Assembly: GCF_016428875.1 (NCBI RefSeq)
Contig: NZ_JAELTO010000004.1
Span: 1-64,000 of the forward strand
Direction of reading: 5' to 3'
Length of the DNA: 64,000 nucleotides
From: Xylophilus sp. ASV27
GTDB lineage: Bacteria > Pseudomonadota > Gammaproteobacteria > Burkholderiales > Burkholderiaceae_C
Both the position numbers and the translations under genes were made by a program. This document shows, piece after piece, positions 27,441 to 36,400 of the stretch. The notes beneath the pieces are model-generated. The model saw nothing but the letters and a program-made list of their open reading frames with translations. It was not told where the DNA came from and ran no database searches. How positions within the stretch are numbered: the stretch's first letter is position 1; the number at the start of each line of letters is the position of its first letter.

Positions 27441-28340
27441 ATGAATAAACAACTGTTGGCCCTCGCGGTCGCGGCACTGACTGCTGGCGGGGCGTTTGCC
27501 CAGGCCAGCGACACCCTGGCCAAGATCAAGGCATCGGGCGTTATCACCGAAGGCGTGCGCGAGTCTTCCGGCCTCTCCTACACCCTCGGCGACGGCAAGT
27601 ACACCGGCTTCCACTACGACGTCTGCGCCAACATCATCAAGGACCTGGAAAAGGTCGTGGGCCGAAAGCTCGAAACCAAGTACCAGCCCGTGACCTCGCA
27701 GAACCGCATCCCGCTGGTGCAGAACGGCACCGTCGACCTGGAGTGCGGCTCCACCACCAACAACCAGGCGCGCGCCAAGGACGTGGCCTTCGCCTACACC
27801 ACCTACGTGGAAGAAATCCGCATCCTGGTCAAGGCCAACTCCGGCATCAACGGCATCAAGGATCTGAACGGCAAGACCATCGCCACCACCACGGGTACCA
27901 CCTCGGTGCAGACCCTGCGTAAGAACAAGCGCGCCGAAGGCCTGACCTTCAAGGAGGTCTACGGCAAGGACCACTCCGACAGCTTCCTGCTGCTGGAGTC
28001 CGGCCGCGCCGACGCCTTCGTGATGGACGGCTCGATCCTGGCATCCAACGCCGCCAAGTCCAAGGCCCCGAACGACTACAAGATGGTCGGCGAGGTGCTT
28101 TCCGTCGAGCCGATCGCGATCATGATCCGCAAGGACGATCCGGCCTTCAAGAAGGCGGTGGACGACAGCATCGTGGCCCAGATCAAGTCGGGCGAGATGG
28201 CCAAGCTCTATGACAAGTGGTTCATGCAGCCGATCCCGCCGAACAACGTCAAGATCGGCCTTCCGCTATCCGCCGCGACCAAGGACGCGTGGGAGCATCC
28301 GAACGACAAGCCCATGGAAGAATATTCCATCAAGGAGTAA
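27441..28340 (+). CDS. gltI: Glutamate/aspartate ABC transporter, periplasmic binding protein
   Basis: The 299-residue precursor begins MNKQLLALAVAALTAGGAFA, a clear signal peptide with cleavage after AFA. The mature protein is an SBP of amino-acid type (GVITEGVRESSGLSYTLGDG, FHYDVCANIIKDLE, DLECGSTTNNQARAKDVAFA, TTGTTSVQTLRKNK), very like GltI. It captures acidic amino acids for GltJKL. A terminator hairpin follows directly, so the receptor should be made in excess over the membrane parts. Confidence 0.94.
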   Translation: MNKQLLALAVAALTAGGAFAQASDTLAKIKASGVITEGVRESSGLSYTLGDGKYTGFHYDVCANIIKDLEKVVGRKLETKYQPVTSQNRIPLVQNGTVDLECGSTTNNQARAKDVAFAYTTYVEEIRILVKANSGINGIKDLNGKTIATTTGTTSVQTLRKNKRAEGLTFKEVYGKDHSDSFLLLESGRADAFVMDGSILASNAAKSKAPNDYKMVGEVLSVEPIAIMIRKDDPAFKKAVDDSIVAQIKSGEMAKLYDKWFMQPIPPNNVKIGLPLSAATKDAWEHPNDKPMEEYSIKE

Positions 28341-28361
28341 GCGCTGAGCATGCGCTGACCG

Positions 28362-28389
28362 ACGCCCACCTGTCCGGTGGGCGTTTTTT
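28362..28389 (+). terminator. Terminator/attenuator between gltI and gltJ
   Basis: ACGCCCACC and GGTGGGCGT form a perfect 9-bp stem with loop TGTCC, followed by six T. Genes gltJKL start 80 bp downstream, so read-through or a second promoter is needed. Confidence 0.88.
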
Positions 28390-28468
28390 GTTGTCCTCTG
28401 CCGCGCGGCATCAGGACAGGCCGGAGAAACGGCCCGCGAATCAGGCAAACGTTTGAGAAGGAATCCCC

Positions 28469-29200
28469 ATGGGATCGAATTGGGATTGGCAGATGTTTCT
28501 GCAGGACCCGGGAGGCGAGTACCCGACCTACTGGCAATGGATGCTCTCCGCCTGGGGCTGGACAGTATCGGTGTCGCTGCTGGCGCTGGTGGTGGCCCTG
28601 GTGCTGGGCTTCATCATCGGAACGCTGCGCACGCTGCCCAACAGCCCGGTCCTGGTCCGACTGGGCAATGCGTGGGTGGAACTCTTCCGCAACATTCCGC
28701 TGCTGGTGCAGATCTTCCTCTGGTACCACGTGGTGCCGGCGCTGATTCCGGCCATGCGCGGGCTTTCGAGCTTCGTGCTGGTGGTGCTCGCGCTGGGCTT
28801 CTTCACCTCGGCGCGGATCGCCGAGCAGGTGCGCTCGGGCATCCAGGCGCTGCCGCGCGGCCAGCGCTATGCCGGCATGGCCGTGGGCTTCACCACCTTC
28901 CAGTACTACCGCTACGTGCTGCTGCCGATGGCGCTGCGCATCATCATTCCGCCGCTGACCAGCGAGACGATGAACATCTTCAAGAACTCGTCGGTGGCCT
29001 TCGCAGTGTCCGTGTCCGAGCTGACCATGTTCGCCATGCAGGTGCAGGAAGAAACCTCGCGCGGCATCGAGGTCTATCTGGCCGTGACCGCGCTCTACAT
29101 CATCTCGGCGTTCGCGATCAACCGCATCATGGCGGTCATCGAGAAGCGCCTGCGCATCCCCGGCTTCGCCGTCGCCGGGCGTGCCGGAGGGGGGCACTGA
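28469..29200 (+). CDS. gltJ: Glutamate/aspartate ABC transporter permease
   Basis: The 243-residue inner-membrane protein begins MGSNWDWQMFLQDPG. It has five or so membrane helices and the HisM-type permease signature (RSGIQALPRGQRYAGMAVGF), with the EAA loop contacting the ATPase. The start is preceded by GAAGGAAT. It overlaps gltK by one base (TGATG). Confidence 0.94.
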   Translation: MGSNWDWQMFLQDPGGEYPTYWQWMLSAWGWTVSVSLLALVVALVLGFIIGTLRTLPNSPVLVRLGNAWVELFRNIPLLVQIFLWYHVVPALIPAMRGLSSFVLVVLALGFFTSARIAEQVRSGIQALPRGQRYAGMAVGFTTFQYYRYVLLPMALRIIIPPLTSETMNIFKNSSVAFAVSVSELTMFAMQVQEETSRGIEVYLAVTALYIISAFAINRIMAVIEKRLRIPGFAVAGRAGGGH

Positions 29201-29865
29201 TGAATCTCGATTTCTCGTTCTTCAACTGGGAGCTGATCCGGGCCTTCGTGCTCAAGGGCTTCTGGTTCAGCATCACCCTGACCATCGTCGCCACCCTCGG
29301 CGGCATCCTGCTCGGCACCGTGCTGGCGCTCATGCGCCTGTCCGGCAAGAAGTTCCTGGAAGTGCCGGCGGTGATCTACGTCAACGGCATGCGCAGCATT
29401 CCGCTGGTGATGGTGATCCTGTGGTTCTTCCTGCTGGTGCCCTTCCTGATCGGGCGGCCGATCGGGGCGGAGATCTCGGCCTACGTCACCTTCATCGCGT
29501 TCGAGGCGGCCTACTTCAGCGAGATCATGCGCGCGGGCATCCAGTCGATCCCGCGTGGACAGGTCTACGCCGGGCAGGCCGTGGGCATGACCTACGGCCA
29601 GAACATGCGCCTGGTGGTGCTGCCGCAGGCCTTCCGCAACATGCTGCCGGTGCTGCTGACGCAGACCATCATCCTGTTCCAGGACACCTCGCTCGTGTAT
29701 GCCATCGGCGCTTACGACATGCTCAAGGGCTTCGAGACAGCGGGCAAGAACTACGGCCGCCCGATCGAGGCCTACCTCGTCGCGGCGATCGCCTATTTCG
29801 TGATCTGCTATGCGCTGTCCTGGCTGGTCAAGCGCCTGCACAAGAAAATCGCCATCATCCGGTAG
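29200..29865 (+). CDS. gltK: Glutamate/aspartate ABC transporter permease, second subunit
   Basis: The 221-residue partner of GltJ begins [20 protein letters not shown]. It has the permease signature [20 protein letters not shown] and hydrophobic helices throughout. The start is fixed by the TGATG overlap with gltJ. gltL follows after 31 bp with AGGAGAAAGAA before its ATG. Confidence 0.94.
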   Translation: MNLDFSFFNWELIRAFVLKGFWFSITLTIVATLGGILLGTVLALMRLSGKKFLEVPAVIYVNGMRSIPLVMVILWFFLLVPFLIGRPIGAEISAYVTFIAFEAAYFSEIMRAGIQSIPRGQVYAGQAVGMTYGQNMRLVVLPQAFRNMLPVLLTQTIILFQDTSLVYAIGAYDMLKGFETAGKNYGRPIEAYLVAAIAYFVICYALSWLVKRLHKKIAIIR

Positions 29866-29896
29866 TGCCCGGCGCGGCAACCGACAGGAGAAAGAA

Positions 29897-30646
29897 ATGT
29901 CCGAAAAAATGATCGAAATCAAGAACGTCTCCAAGTGGTACGGTCCGGTGCAGGTGCTCAACGACTGCTCGGTCAGCATCAACAAGGGCGACGTGGTGGT
30001 GGTGTGCGGCCCGTCCGGCTCGGGCAAGTCGACGCTGATCAAGACCGTCAACGCGCTCGAGCCGTTCCAGAAGGGCGAGATCACCGTCAACGGCATCCCG
30101 CTGCACGATCCCAAGACCAACCTGCCCAAGCTGCGCTCGCGCGTCGGCATGGTGTTCCAGCACTTCGAGCTGTTCCCGCACCTGTCGGTGACCGAGAACC
30201 TCACCATCGCCCAGATCAAGGTGCTCGGCCGCTCGCCCGACGAGGCCAAGACGCGCGGCCTGAAGATGCTCGACCGCGTCGGCCTGATGGCGCACAAGGA
30301 CAAGTTTCCGGGCCAGCTCTCCGGCGGCCAGCAGCAGCGCGTGGCGATCGCCCGCGCGCTGTCGATGGACCCGATCGTGATGCTGTTCGACGAACCCACC
30401 TCGGCACTCGACCCCGAGATGGTCGGCGAAGTGCTCGACGTGATGGTGGCCCTGGCCAAGGAAGGCATGACCATGATGGTGGTCACGCACGAAATGGGCT
30501 TTGCGCGCAAGGTTGCCAACCGCGTGATCTTCATCGACGTCGGCGGCCGCATCCTGGAAGACTGCTCGAAGGAAGACTTCTTCGGCAACCCCGACGCCCG
30601 CCAGCCGCGCACCAAGGACTTTCTCAACAAGATCCTGGCGCATTGA
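29897..30646 (+). CDS. gltL: Glutamate/aspartate ABC transporter ATPase
   Basis: The 249-residue ATPase has Walker [11 protein letters not shown]-loop [10 protein letters not shown], signature LSGGQQQR, Walker B VMLFDEP and H-loop VVTHEMG. The start [16 protein letters not shown] is chosen over an upstream extension that overlaps gltK. It energises uptake by GltIJK at the inner membrane. It is followed by a GC-rich repeat and a bidirectional terminator. Confidence 0.96.
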   Translation: MSEKMIEIKNVSKWYGPVQVLNDCSVSINKGDVVVVCGPSGSGKSTLIKTVNALEPFQKGEITVNGIPLHDPKTNLPKLRSRVGMVFQHFELFPHLSVTENLTIAQIKVLGRSPDEAKTRGLKMLDRVGLMAHKDKFPGQLSGGQQQRVAIARALSMDPIVMLFDEPTSALDPEMVGEVLDVMVALAKEGMTMMVVTHEMGFARKVANRVIFIDVGGRILEDCSKEDFFGNPDARQPRTKDFLNKILAH

Positions 30647-30651
30647 GGCTC

Positions 30652-30752
30652 ACCCCCTACGCGCTTCGCGTCTTCGCCTTCCCCCTTCCGGGGGCACATC
30701 CAGCGGCCCGGCAAAGCCGGTTCCGCGGATGTCTGCGCATAGGCTGCGCGGG
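30652..30752 (+). repeat. GC-rich dispersed repeat, partial copy
   Basis: The copy contains the core words cgcttcgcgtcttcgccttc, cccccttccgggggcacatc and cggcaaagccggttccgcgg shared with the copies at 39087, 40587 and 40744. It follows gltL and ends early. Confidence 0.8.
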
Positions 30753-30776
30753 TTTTCGGGGTGTGGCGGATTTTGG

Positions 30777-30838
30777 TGAAATATGCCTCTAGCCCTTATA
30801 TCACCTGGGATTTTTGCTATTTAATTTGTAGCATCGGT
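30777..30838 (+). repeat. Short AT-rich dispersed repeat
   Basis: atgcctctagcccttatatc, acctgggatttt and tgctatttaatttgtagc match the consensus of the family A copies elsewhere in the window. Confidence 0.65.
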
Positions 30839-30848
30839 CGATCATATG

Positions 30849-30881
30849 AAAAGCCCCGCGGCTTGCGCTGCGGGGCTTTTT
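30849..30881. terminator. Bidirectional terminator between gltL and the dienelactone hydrolase gene
   Basis: AAAAGCCCCGC and GCGGGGCTTTTT form an 11-bp stem with A and T runs on either side, placed between converging genes. Confidence 0.88.
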
Positions 30882-30888
30882 GCATGCT

Positions 30889-31710
30889 TCAGCTGCTGAG
30901 CCGCCGCGCGAAGAAGGCCAGGATCTCGTCGCGCGTGGCCAGGGTGGGCTGGCCGGCTTCGTCGATCAGGTGCGCGGTCACCACGCTGTGCGGGCTTGCC
31001 ACCACCTGCGCGAAGAAGGGCGCGGTGCCGGGGTTGGCCGCGCTGTCGGGCAGCACGCGGGCCACGAAGCGATTGCCCAGCGCCTCGGCAAAGGCCGCGA
31101 AGCGCTGCGCCCTGCAATGCCTGTCGCCCTCGAAACGGTAGGCCATGACCGTCAGGTCCTCGCGCTCCAGCCGCTCGCGGACGGCGGCCAACTCCTCGGG
31201 CGCCATGTGCGTGGCGGCCGGGTCGTCCATCGGCAGCGAAGGCTGGCACACCACCGGCGCGAGCATCGCGGGCTCCAGCATCATCGACAGCGCGAAGTTG
31301 CCGGTGAAGCACATGCCGATCGCGCCCACGCCCGGCCCGCCGCACTCGGCATGCGCGAGCCGCGCGAGCGCGCGCAGCCACTGCGTGACCGGGCTCGATT
31401 CGTTGGCGGCGAAGGCGCGGAACTCCGCGCTCACGCAGGCGCGCCGGAGCACCGCCACGCCTTCCTCCGCGCCCGGCACGGCGCCGTCGCGGCCGAACAG
31501 CGAGGGCATGTAGACGGTGAAGCCCGCGTCGCGCACCCAGCGCGCGAAGCGGGCCACGTGCGGGCTGATCCCCGGCATTTCGGTCATCACGATCACGGCC
31601 GGGCCCCGGCCGGCCAGGTAGACCTTCTTCTCGACGCCGTCGAGGGTGATCGGGCGCGCGGCGAAATCGTCGAGCGGGTCGTCTTCGGTGAGGGGCCGGG
31701 TGCTGGTCAT
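30889..31710 (-). CDS. Dienelactone hydrolase family protein
   Basis: The 273-residue alpha/beta hydrolase has the DLH nucleophile motif IGMCFTGNFA (Cys), an Asp in FEGDRHCRAQRF and a His in ASPHSVV, the Cys-Asp-His triad of the family. These enzymes hydrolyse dienelactone in chloro-aromatic breakdown, but many members act on other lactones or esters. It diverges from a GlxA-type regulator across 96 bp, which is likely its controller. Confidence 0.88.
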   Translation of the reverse strand: MTSTRPLTEDDPLDDFAARPITLDGVEKKVYLAGRGPAVIVMTEMPGISPHVARFARWVRDAGFTVYMPSLFGRDGAVPGAEEGVAVLRRACVSAEFRAFAANESSPVTQWLRALARLAHAECGGPGVGAIGMCFTGNFALSMMLEPAMLAPVVCQPSLPMDDPAATHMAPEELAAVRERLEREDLTVMAYRFEGDRHCRAQRFAAFAEALGNRFVARVLPDSAANPGTAPFFAQVVASPHSVVTAHLIDEAGQPTLATRDEILAFFARRLSS

Positions 31711-31806
31711 GGGTGTTGTCTCGCAGTCCGTCCATTGGACCCTTCGCGCCGGCAGAATGGCAGTGTCTCATTCGACTGTTTAAGGGCTGAATCAGACAAG
31801 GCCGAA

Positions 31807-32772
31807 ATGCACGACTTCACGATCCTGGTGCTGTCCGGCGCCTTCAATTCCAGTGTCGCGGCCACGCTCGACATCCTCGGCGCCGCGCAGGCCCTGGCGC
31901 CGCGGGCCGGCGTGGCGCCGCCGCGCTGGCGGCTGTGTTCGGTGCAGGGCGGAGCGGTGCCGCTGCAGGCCGGCATGGGCATCGACACGGCGCGCCTGCC
32001 CGCGCGGCCGCGCGCCGACCGCTCGACCTGGGTTGTGCCGGGGCTCGGGCTGAACACCCCGGGCGACATCCGCCGCTGCCTCGGGAGCGACGAGGCGGTC
32101 AGCGCGATCACCGGCCTCGTGCGGCATGCGAAGGCCGGCGGGCAGGTCGCGGCTTCGTGCTCGGCCGTGTTCCTGCTGCACGCGGCCGGCCTGCTGCAGG
32201 GCCGGCGCGCGACCACTTCGTGGTGGTACGCGCCGCTGCTCGCGCGCATGGCGCCCGGCTGCATCGTCGACGCCGGCCGCATGGTCTGCGCCGACGGCCC
32301 GGTGGTCACGGCCGGCGCCGCGTTCGCGCAGACCGACCTGATGCTGCACCTGCTGCGCGAGCGCTGCGGCAGCGCGCTCACCGACCTGGTCGCGCGCATG
32401 CTGCTGGTCGACGGGCGCCAGGCCCAGGCGCCGTTCGTGGTGCCGGAACTGCTGGCCAACGGCAATGAACTGGTGGCGCGGCTGGCCGCAAGAGTCGAGT
32501 CGGCGCTGCCCGAGGCACCGGCGGTCAGTGCGCTGGCGCGCGAGTTCTGCATGTCCGAGCGCACGCTGTCGCGCCACATCCGCAAGGCCACCGGCCGGAG
32601 CACGCAGGCGCTGGTGCAGAGCGTGCGGCTGCAGCGCGCCCGCGCGCTGCTGGAGGGCAGCCGCATGACGGTCGAGCAGGTGGCCGGCGCCGTGGGCTAC
32701 CAGGATGCCACGGCGCTGCGGCGGATGATGAAGAAGCTGGCAGGCGCCAACCCCAGCCGGTACAGGGCGTAG
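31807..32772 (+). CDS. GlxA-family AraC-type regulator
   Basis: The 321-residue protein has an N-terminal DJ-1/PfpI domain (HDFTILVLSGAFNSSVAATL; AASCSAVFLLHAAG with the nucleophile-elbow Cys) and a C-terminal AraC double helix-turn-helix (SERTLSRHIRKATGRSTQAL; VEQVAGAVGYQDATALRRMM). The start MHDFTIL follows the usual family pattern. It probably regulates the divergent hydrolase gene. Confidence 0.9.
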   Translation: MHDFTILVLSGAFNSSVAATLDILGAAQALAPRAGVAPPRWRLCSVQGGAVPLQAGMGIDTARLPARPRADRSTWVVPGLGLNTPGDIRRCLGSDEAVSAITGLVRHAKAGGQVAASCSAVFLLHAAGLLQGRRATTSWWYAPLLARMAPGCIVDAGRMVCADGPVVTAGAAFAQTDLMLHLLRERCGSALTDLVARMLLVDGRQAQAPFVVPELLANGNELVARLAARVESALPEAPAVSALAREFCMSERTLSRHIRKATGRSTQALVQSVRLQRARALLEGSRMTVEQVAGAVGYQDATALRRMMKKLAGANPSRYRA

Positions 32773-32854
32773 ACGCGGGTCGGACACGGGTCCGCAGGGT
32801 CGGCTGCCCGCCTGGGGAATCCGGCGAGCCATGCTTCGCCCACGGGCTAAGGGT

Positions 32855-34234
32855 TCAAGCCTGGCGTCTGAGGCTCTCCAGCCGGCGCACCAGGGCCAGC
32901 GGCGTGCGGTCTTCGAACTGCGGGCCGATGACCTGCAGGCCGATGGGCAGGCCGTCGCGGTCACGCCCCACCGGAGCGCTGGTGGCCGGAAGACCGGCCA
33001 CGGTGGCCAGGCCTGGCCAGAACACCTGGGGGCCCAGAAGCTGGGACTGACCGTCGATCTGCACCGTGGCGCTGGCCCAGTCCATCGGTTCGATGTGCGG
33101 ATAGGCGGTGCAGCCCAGGGTGGGGGCAAGCACCACATCGATCTGTTCGAACAATTGCTGCCATTGGCGTTGCAGCTCGGCGCGGCGGTCCAGCAGCACC
33201 AGCCATTCATAGGTCGGCATGCTGGTTGCGCCGGGCTTGCCCCGGGTCATGTAGGTGTTGAGCAGGCCCGCATAGACCTTGTGGCCGGCCTCCAGGTCCG
33301 GCAGGCATTCGCTTTGGCGCTGGACCGTGCAGCCGCCGGTCTGCAGGTCGCGCTCGACCTGAGCCAGCGCGGCGCGGATGTCTTCTGAAACGGCCAGAAC
33401 CGGGTGGCTGTCGATCAGCAGACAGCGGGCCTGGCGCATGTCCCGTGCGGGCGGCAGTTGCAGGTGGTAGGCCAGGGATTGCGGCAGGTCGGGACCGGCC
33501 AGCACTTCCAGCGCGAGTTCCAGATCGTCCACGCTGCGGGCCAGGGGCCCGATGACCGCCAGTTCATTGGGCGCACCCGAGCCCAGGCCTGGAAAACCAT
33601 GGCCTCGCGTCGGCAGCAGGCCCAGGCTGGGCTTGTGTCCGTAGACGCCGCAGAAATGCGCCGGCACACGTATCGAGCCGCCAATGTCCGAGCCCAGCTC
33701 CAGGGCCACATAGTGCGCCGCCAGGGCAGCCGCACCGCCGCCTGACGAGCCCCCCGGCGTCCGTGTGGGATCGAGCGGGTTGTAGGTGCGGCCATGGAGG
33801 GGGTTGGACGACTGCCAGTCGCCCAGGCCGACTGGCACATTGGTCTTGCCCAGGATCACCGCGCCTGCGGCCTTGAGGCGGGATACCGCCAGGGCGTCGG
33901 CCGTGGCGCGCAACGCGCGGGCGAACTCGAAGCCCCAGGTGGTAGGCAGGCCGGCCAGGTTGAAGGACTCCTTCACCGTCATCGGCAGCCCCAGCAAGGG
34001 CCGGCGCTCGCCGCTGGCCAGGGCTGCGTCGGCGCTATTCGCCTGTTCGCGGGCGTGGTCGAAATCCCGCACCACCACCGCATTGATGGGGCCGTCCAGT
34101 GCCTCGATACGGGCAATGGCGGCATCGCACAGGGCCAGGGCGGTGCAATCGCCGCGGGCCAGGGCAGCGATCTGCGCGCGGGCATTGAGGTCCAGCAGCG
34201 CGGTGGGGCTGAGGGCGGGCAGGGCGGTGTTCAT
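32855..34234 (-). CDS. Amidase signature family hydrolase
   Basis: The 459-residue enzyme has the Ser-cisSer-Lys triad: Lys in LPMTVKESFNLAG, the cis-Ser in TPGGSSGGGAAALAA, and the nucleophile Ser in GSDIGGSIRVPAHFCG. The substrate amide is unknown. GatA is unlikely because no gatB/gatC lies nearby and the sequence is of the general amidase type. It begins 8 bp after an AraC-GyrI regulator stop, so the two form an operon. Confidence 0.92.
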   Translation of the reverse strand: MNTALPALSPTALLDLNARAQIAALARGDCTALALCDAAIARIEALDGPINAVVVRDFDHAREQANSADAALASGERRPLLGLPMTVKESFNLAGLPTTWGFEFARALRATADALAVSRLKAAGAVILGKTNVPVGLGDWQSSNPLHGRTYNPLDPTRTPGGSSGGGAAALAAHYVALELGSDIGGSIRVPAHFCGVYGHKPSLGLLPTRGHGFPGLGSGAPNELAVIGPLARSVDDLELALEVLAGPDLPQSLAYHLQLPPARDMRQARCLLIDSHPVLAVSEDIRAALAQVERDLQTGGCTVQRQSECLPDLEAGHKVYAGLLNTYMTRGKPGATSMPTYEWLVLLDRRAELQRQWQQLFEQIDVVLAPTLGCTAYPHIEPMDWASATVQIDGQSQLLGPQVFWPGLATVAGLPATSAPVGRDRDGLPIGLQVIGPQFEDRTPLALVRRLESLRRQA

Positions 34235-34242
34235 GGTAGGGC

Positions 34243-35184
34243 TCAGTCCAGCGGGATATAGATTTCGGTGCGAAGCGCAGTTGCTGGGGTGTAGCGCGGG
34301 TCATTCAGAAAGTACTCAAAGGGCGGCGCGTCACGCAGCGTGTACCCGGTGTGGGGCAGCCACTCACGGTAGATGGCGTCCCAGCTTTTGTGCAGCAGCC
34401 TGTGCAGGCCTTTGTGGGTGAAGACGGCGTAGATGCCAGCGGGCAGTGTCTGCCAGCTCAGGCTGCCGCTGAGTCGAAGAGGTGGTCGTGTGATCTGGCC
34501 CTCTCGGCGATTCAGATGGAAGTCGAAGATCGCGCCGACCTGCATCCGGGCCTGCTGGTCGTCCGGACCTTGGGGCTCGTCAGCCATCAGGGCCAGGCAG
34601 CTCTTCATGCGGGGCATCAGGCCGGCCTGGGTGAGTTTGGGGATCAGCTCGCCCAGGGCCTGGCGGGCTGCCCGGCCCATGTTGCCCTGGTCCATGCCGC
34701 GCCCGACGGCGGTCAGCACATGCAGCTCGGGGGTATGGGTCAGCCGGGGCTGCAGGGTGCGCTTCGCCTTCGCCGGAGAGACGCAGGCGCGCCGCTCAAA
34801 AAGTTGTTGCCACTGTGGGCGAACGCCCGCTCTCACGGCCGTGGGGGTAGTGTCGATTTCGCGCCGCATCGCCTTGGCCAGGGCTTGAGCGCTGGTGTAG
34901 CCCACTTCAAGCGCCACGGCCAGAACCGCGGTATCCGCCTGGGCCAGCAGACCGCAGGCTTTTTGCAGGCGCCGCCAGGTGATGTAGCCCGTCACCGTGG
35001 TGCCGAAATAGGCGTGGAAGAGGCGATGGAAATGGAAGGGCGAGAGCGCGGCCCGGGCTGCCAGTTGTCCGGTGTCGATGGCCTCTGACAGGTGGCTCTC
35101 CAGGTAGGCCACGGCCTTGCCCAGGCGCTCAAGGTCACGAGGGTGATTGGTGGCAGCGAGTGAGGGTGGGGCAAGCTCTGACAT
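34243..35184 (-). CDS. AraC-type regulator with GyrI-like effector domain
   Basis: The 313-residue protein has an N-terminal AraC DNA-binding domain (SEAIDTGQLAARAALSPFHF and a second helix-turn-helix with VALEVGYTSAQALAKAMRRE) and a C-terminal GyrI/SOUL-like ligand-binding domain (PAGIYAVFTHKGLHRLL), as in Rob. It is upstream of and cotranscribed with the amidase. Confidence 0.9.
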   Translation of the reverse strand: MSELAPPSLAATNHPRDLERLGKAVAYLESHLSEAIDTGQLAARAALSPFHFHRLFHAYFGTTVTGYITWRRLQKACGLLAQADTAVLAVALEVGYTSAQALAKAMRREIDTTPTAVRAGVRPQWQQLFERRACVSPAKAKRTLQPRLTHTPELHVLTAVGRGMDQGNMGRAARQALGELIPKLTQAGLMPRMKSCLALMADEPQGPDDQQARMQVGAIFDFHLNRREGQITRPPLRLSGSLSWQTLPAGIYAVFTHKGLHRLLHKSWDAIYREWLPHTGYTLRDAPPFEYFLNDPRYTPATALRTEIYIPLD

Positions 35185-35248
35185 GCTGCCCTATTCTTCC
35201 GCATGCGTGTCCGCTCGGCGTGTCCGACCTTGCTCAGTTGAGGACTTC

Positions 35249-35305
35249 GGCATGGCCTGCTGCGCGGCCTCTGGTGCCATGGTGTTTCATGGGCTGCGGG
35301 TTGCC
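35249..35305 (+). repeat. GC-rich dispersed repeat, right-end remnant
   Basis: gcatggcctgctgcgcggcc and tttcatgggctgcggg match the right half of the copies at 40587 and 40744; the left half is absent. Confidence 0.6.
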
Positions 35306-35335
35306 CGCAGCGCCATGGCAAACACCTTGTGGCAC

Positions 35336-36376
35336 CTACTTCTTGCGTGCCGCGATCGCCTTCTCCGCGCGGTTGACCAGGTCGGTGCCGACCATGGGCT
35401 TCCACTTGTCGTAGACCGGCCGCGTGGCCTTGGCGAAGGCGTCGTGCTGCTCCGGCGTCAGTTGCGTCACGGTCACGCCCAGCGCGCTCAGTTCCTGTAC
35501 GAAGGGCTTGTCGGCCTCGATCAGACCCTTGCGGGCGAGGGCGATTTCCTGCTGGCCGGCCTCTATGGCCGCCTGCCGGACGATCTCGCGGTCGGCCGGC
35601 GTCCAGCTGTTCCAGACTTCCTTGTTGGCCACGAAGATCAGCGGATCGGCCACGTAGCCCCAGAGCGTGAGGTGCTTCTGGCCCACGGTTTGCAGCTTGG
35701 CCGCGGTGTAGACCGCCAGCGGGTTCTCCTGGCCGTCGACCGCGCCGCTGGCCAGCGCGGGCTGCGCGTCGGCCCAGCTCATCTGCGTGGGGTTGGCGCC
35801 GAGCGTGCTCATGGTGTCGAGCACCAGCGGCGAGCCGACCACGCGGATCTTCAGCCCCTTCATGTCCTTGGGCGACTGGATCGCGAGCTTGGAGTTGCTG
35901 ATCTCGCGAAAGCCGTTCTCGCCCCAGGCCAGCGGCACGGCGCCGGCCTTCTCGATGTCGGCGAAGATCTCCTTGCCGACCTCGCCCTGCGTGAGCGCGT
36001 CGATGGCGGCGAAGTCCGGCATCAGGAAGGGCAGCGAGAACAGGTTGAGCTGCTTGACCTGCGGCGACCAGTTGAGCGTGGAGCCCACGGCCAGGTCGAT
36101 CACGCCCTGGCGCAGCGCGGTGAACTCGCGCGTCTGGTCGCCCTGCACCAGCGAGGTTCCGGGGTAGAGCTTGATGTTGATGCGCCCCTGGGTGCGCTCC
36201 TTGACCAGGTTGGCCCAGATCTCGCCGCCCTTGCCCCAGGGGTAGGCCGGGCCGAGCACCAGCGACATCTTGTATTCGGCCTTGTAGTTGGCCGGCGTCT
36301 GCGCCACGGCGCCGAGCGAGAGGGCCAGGCCGGTGGCGGCCAGCGCCAGGCCGAGGATGGAACGGCGGAACTTCAT
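35336..36376 (-). CDS. dctP: TRAP transporter solute-binding protein (DctP family)
   Basis: The 346-residue precursor has a signal peptide (MKFRRSILGLALAATGLALS, cleaved after AVAQ). DctP motifs are present, including KIRVVGSPLVLDTMSTLGAN with the substrate-carboxylate Arg, and AVDGQENPLAVY. It binds a small organic acid in the periplasm. The order on the minus strand is dctQ, dctM, dctP, and the ATG is 24 bp after the dctM stop. Confidence 0.93.
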   Translation of the reverse strand: MKFRRSILGLALAATGLALSLGAVAQTPANYKAEYKMSLVLGPAYPWGKGGEIWANLVKERTQGRINIKLYPGTSLVQGDQTREFTALRQGVIDLAVGSTLNWSPQVKQLNLFSLPFLMPDFAAIDALTQGEVGKEIFADIEKAGAVPLAWGENGFREISNSKLAIQSPKDMKGLKIRVVGSPLVLDTMSTLGANPTQMSWADAQPALASGAVDGQENPLAVYTAAKLQTVGQKHLTLWGYVADPLIFVANKEVWNSWTPADREIVRQAAIEAGQQEIALARKGLIEADKPFVQELSALGVTVTQLTPEQHDAFAKATRPVYDKWKPMVGTDLVNRAEKAIAARKK

Positions 36377-36400
36377 GGGCGATCTCCTTGTTGAAAAAAC

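Noticed and set aside
30889-32772. Dienelactone hydrolase as part of a chlorocatechol pathway
   Set aside because: No chlorocatechol dioxygenase, muconate cycloisomerase or LysR activator is adjacent; the gene is paired with a GlxA-type regulator.
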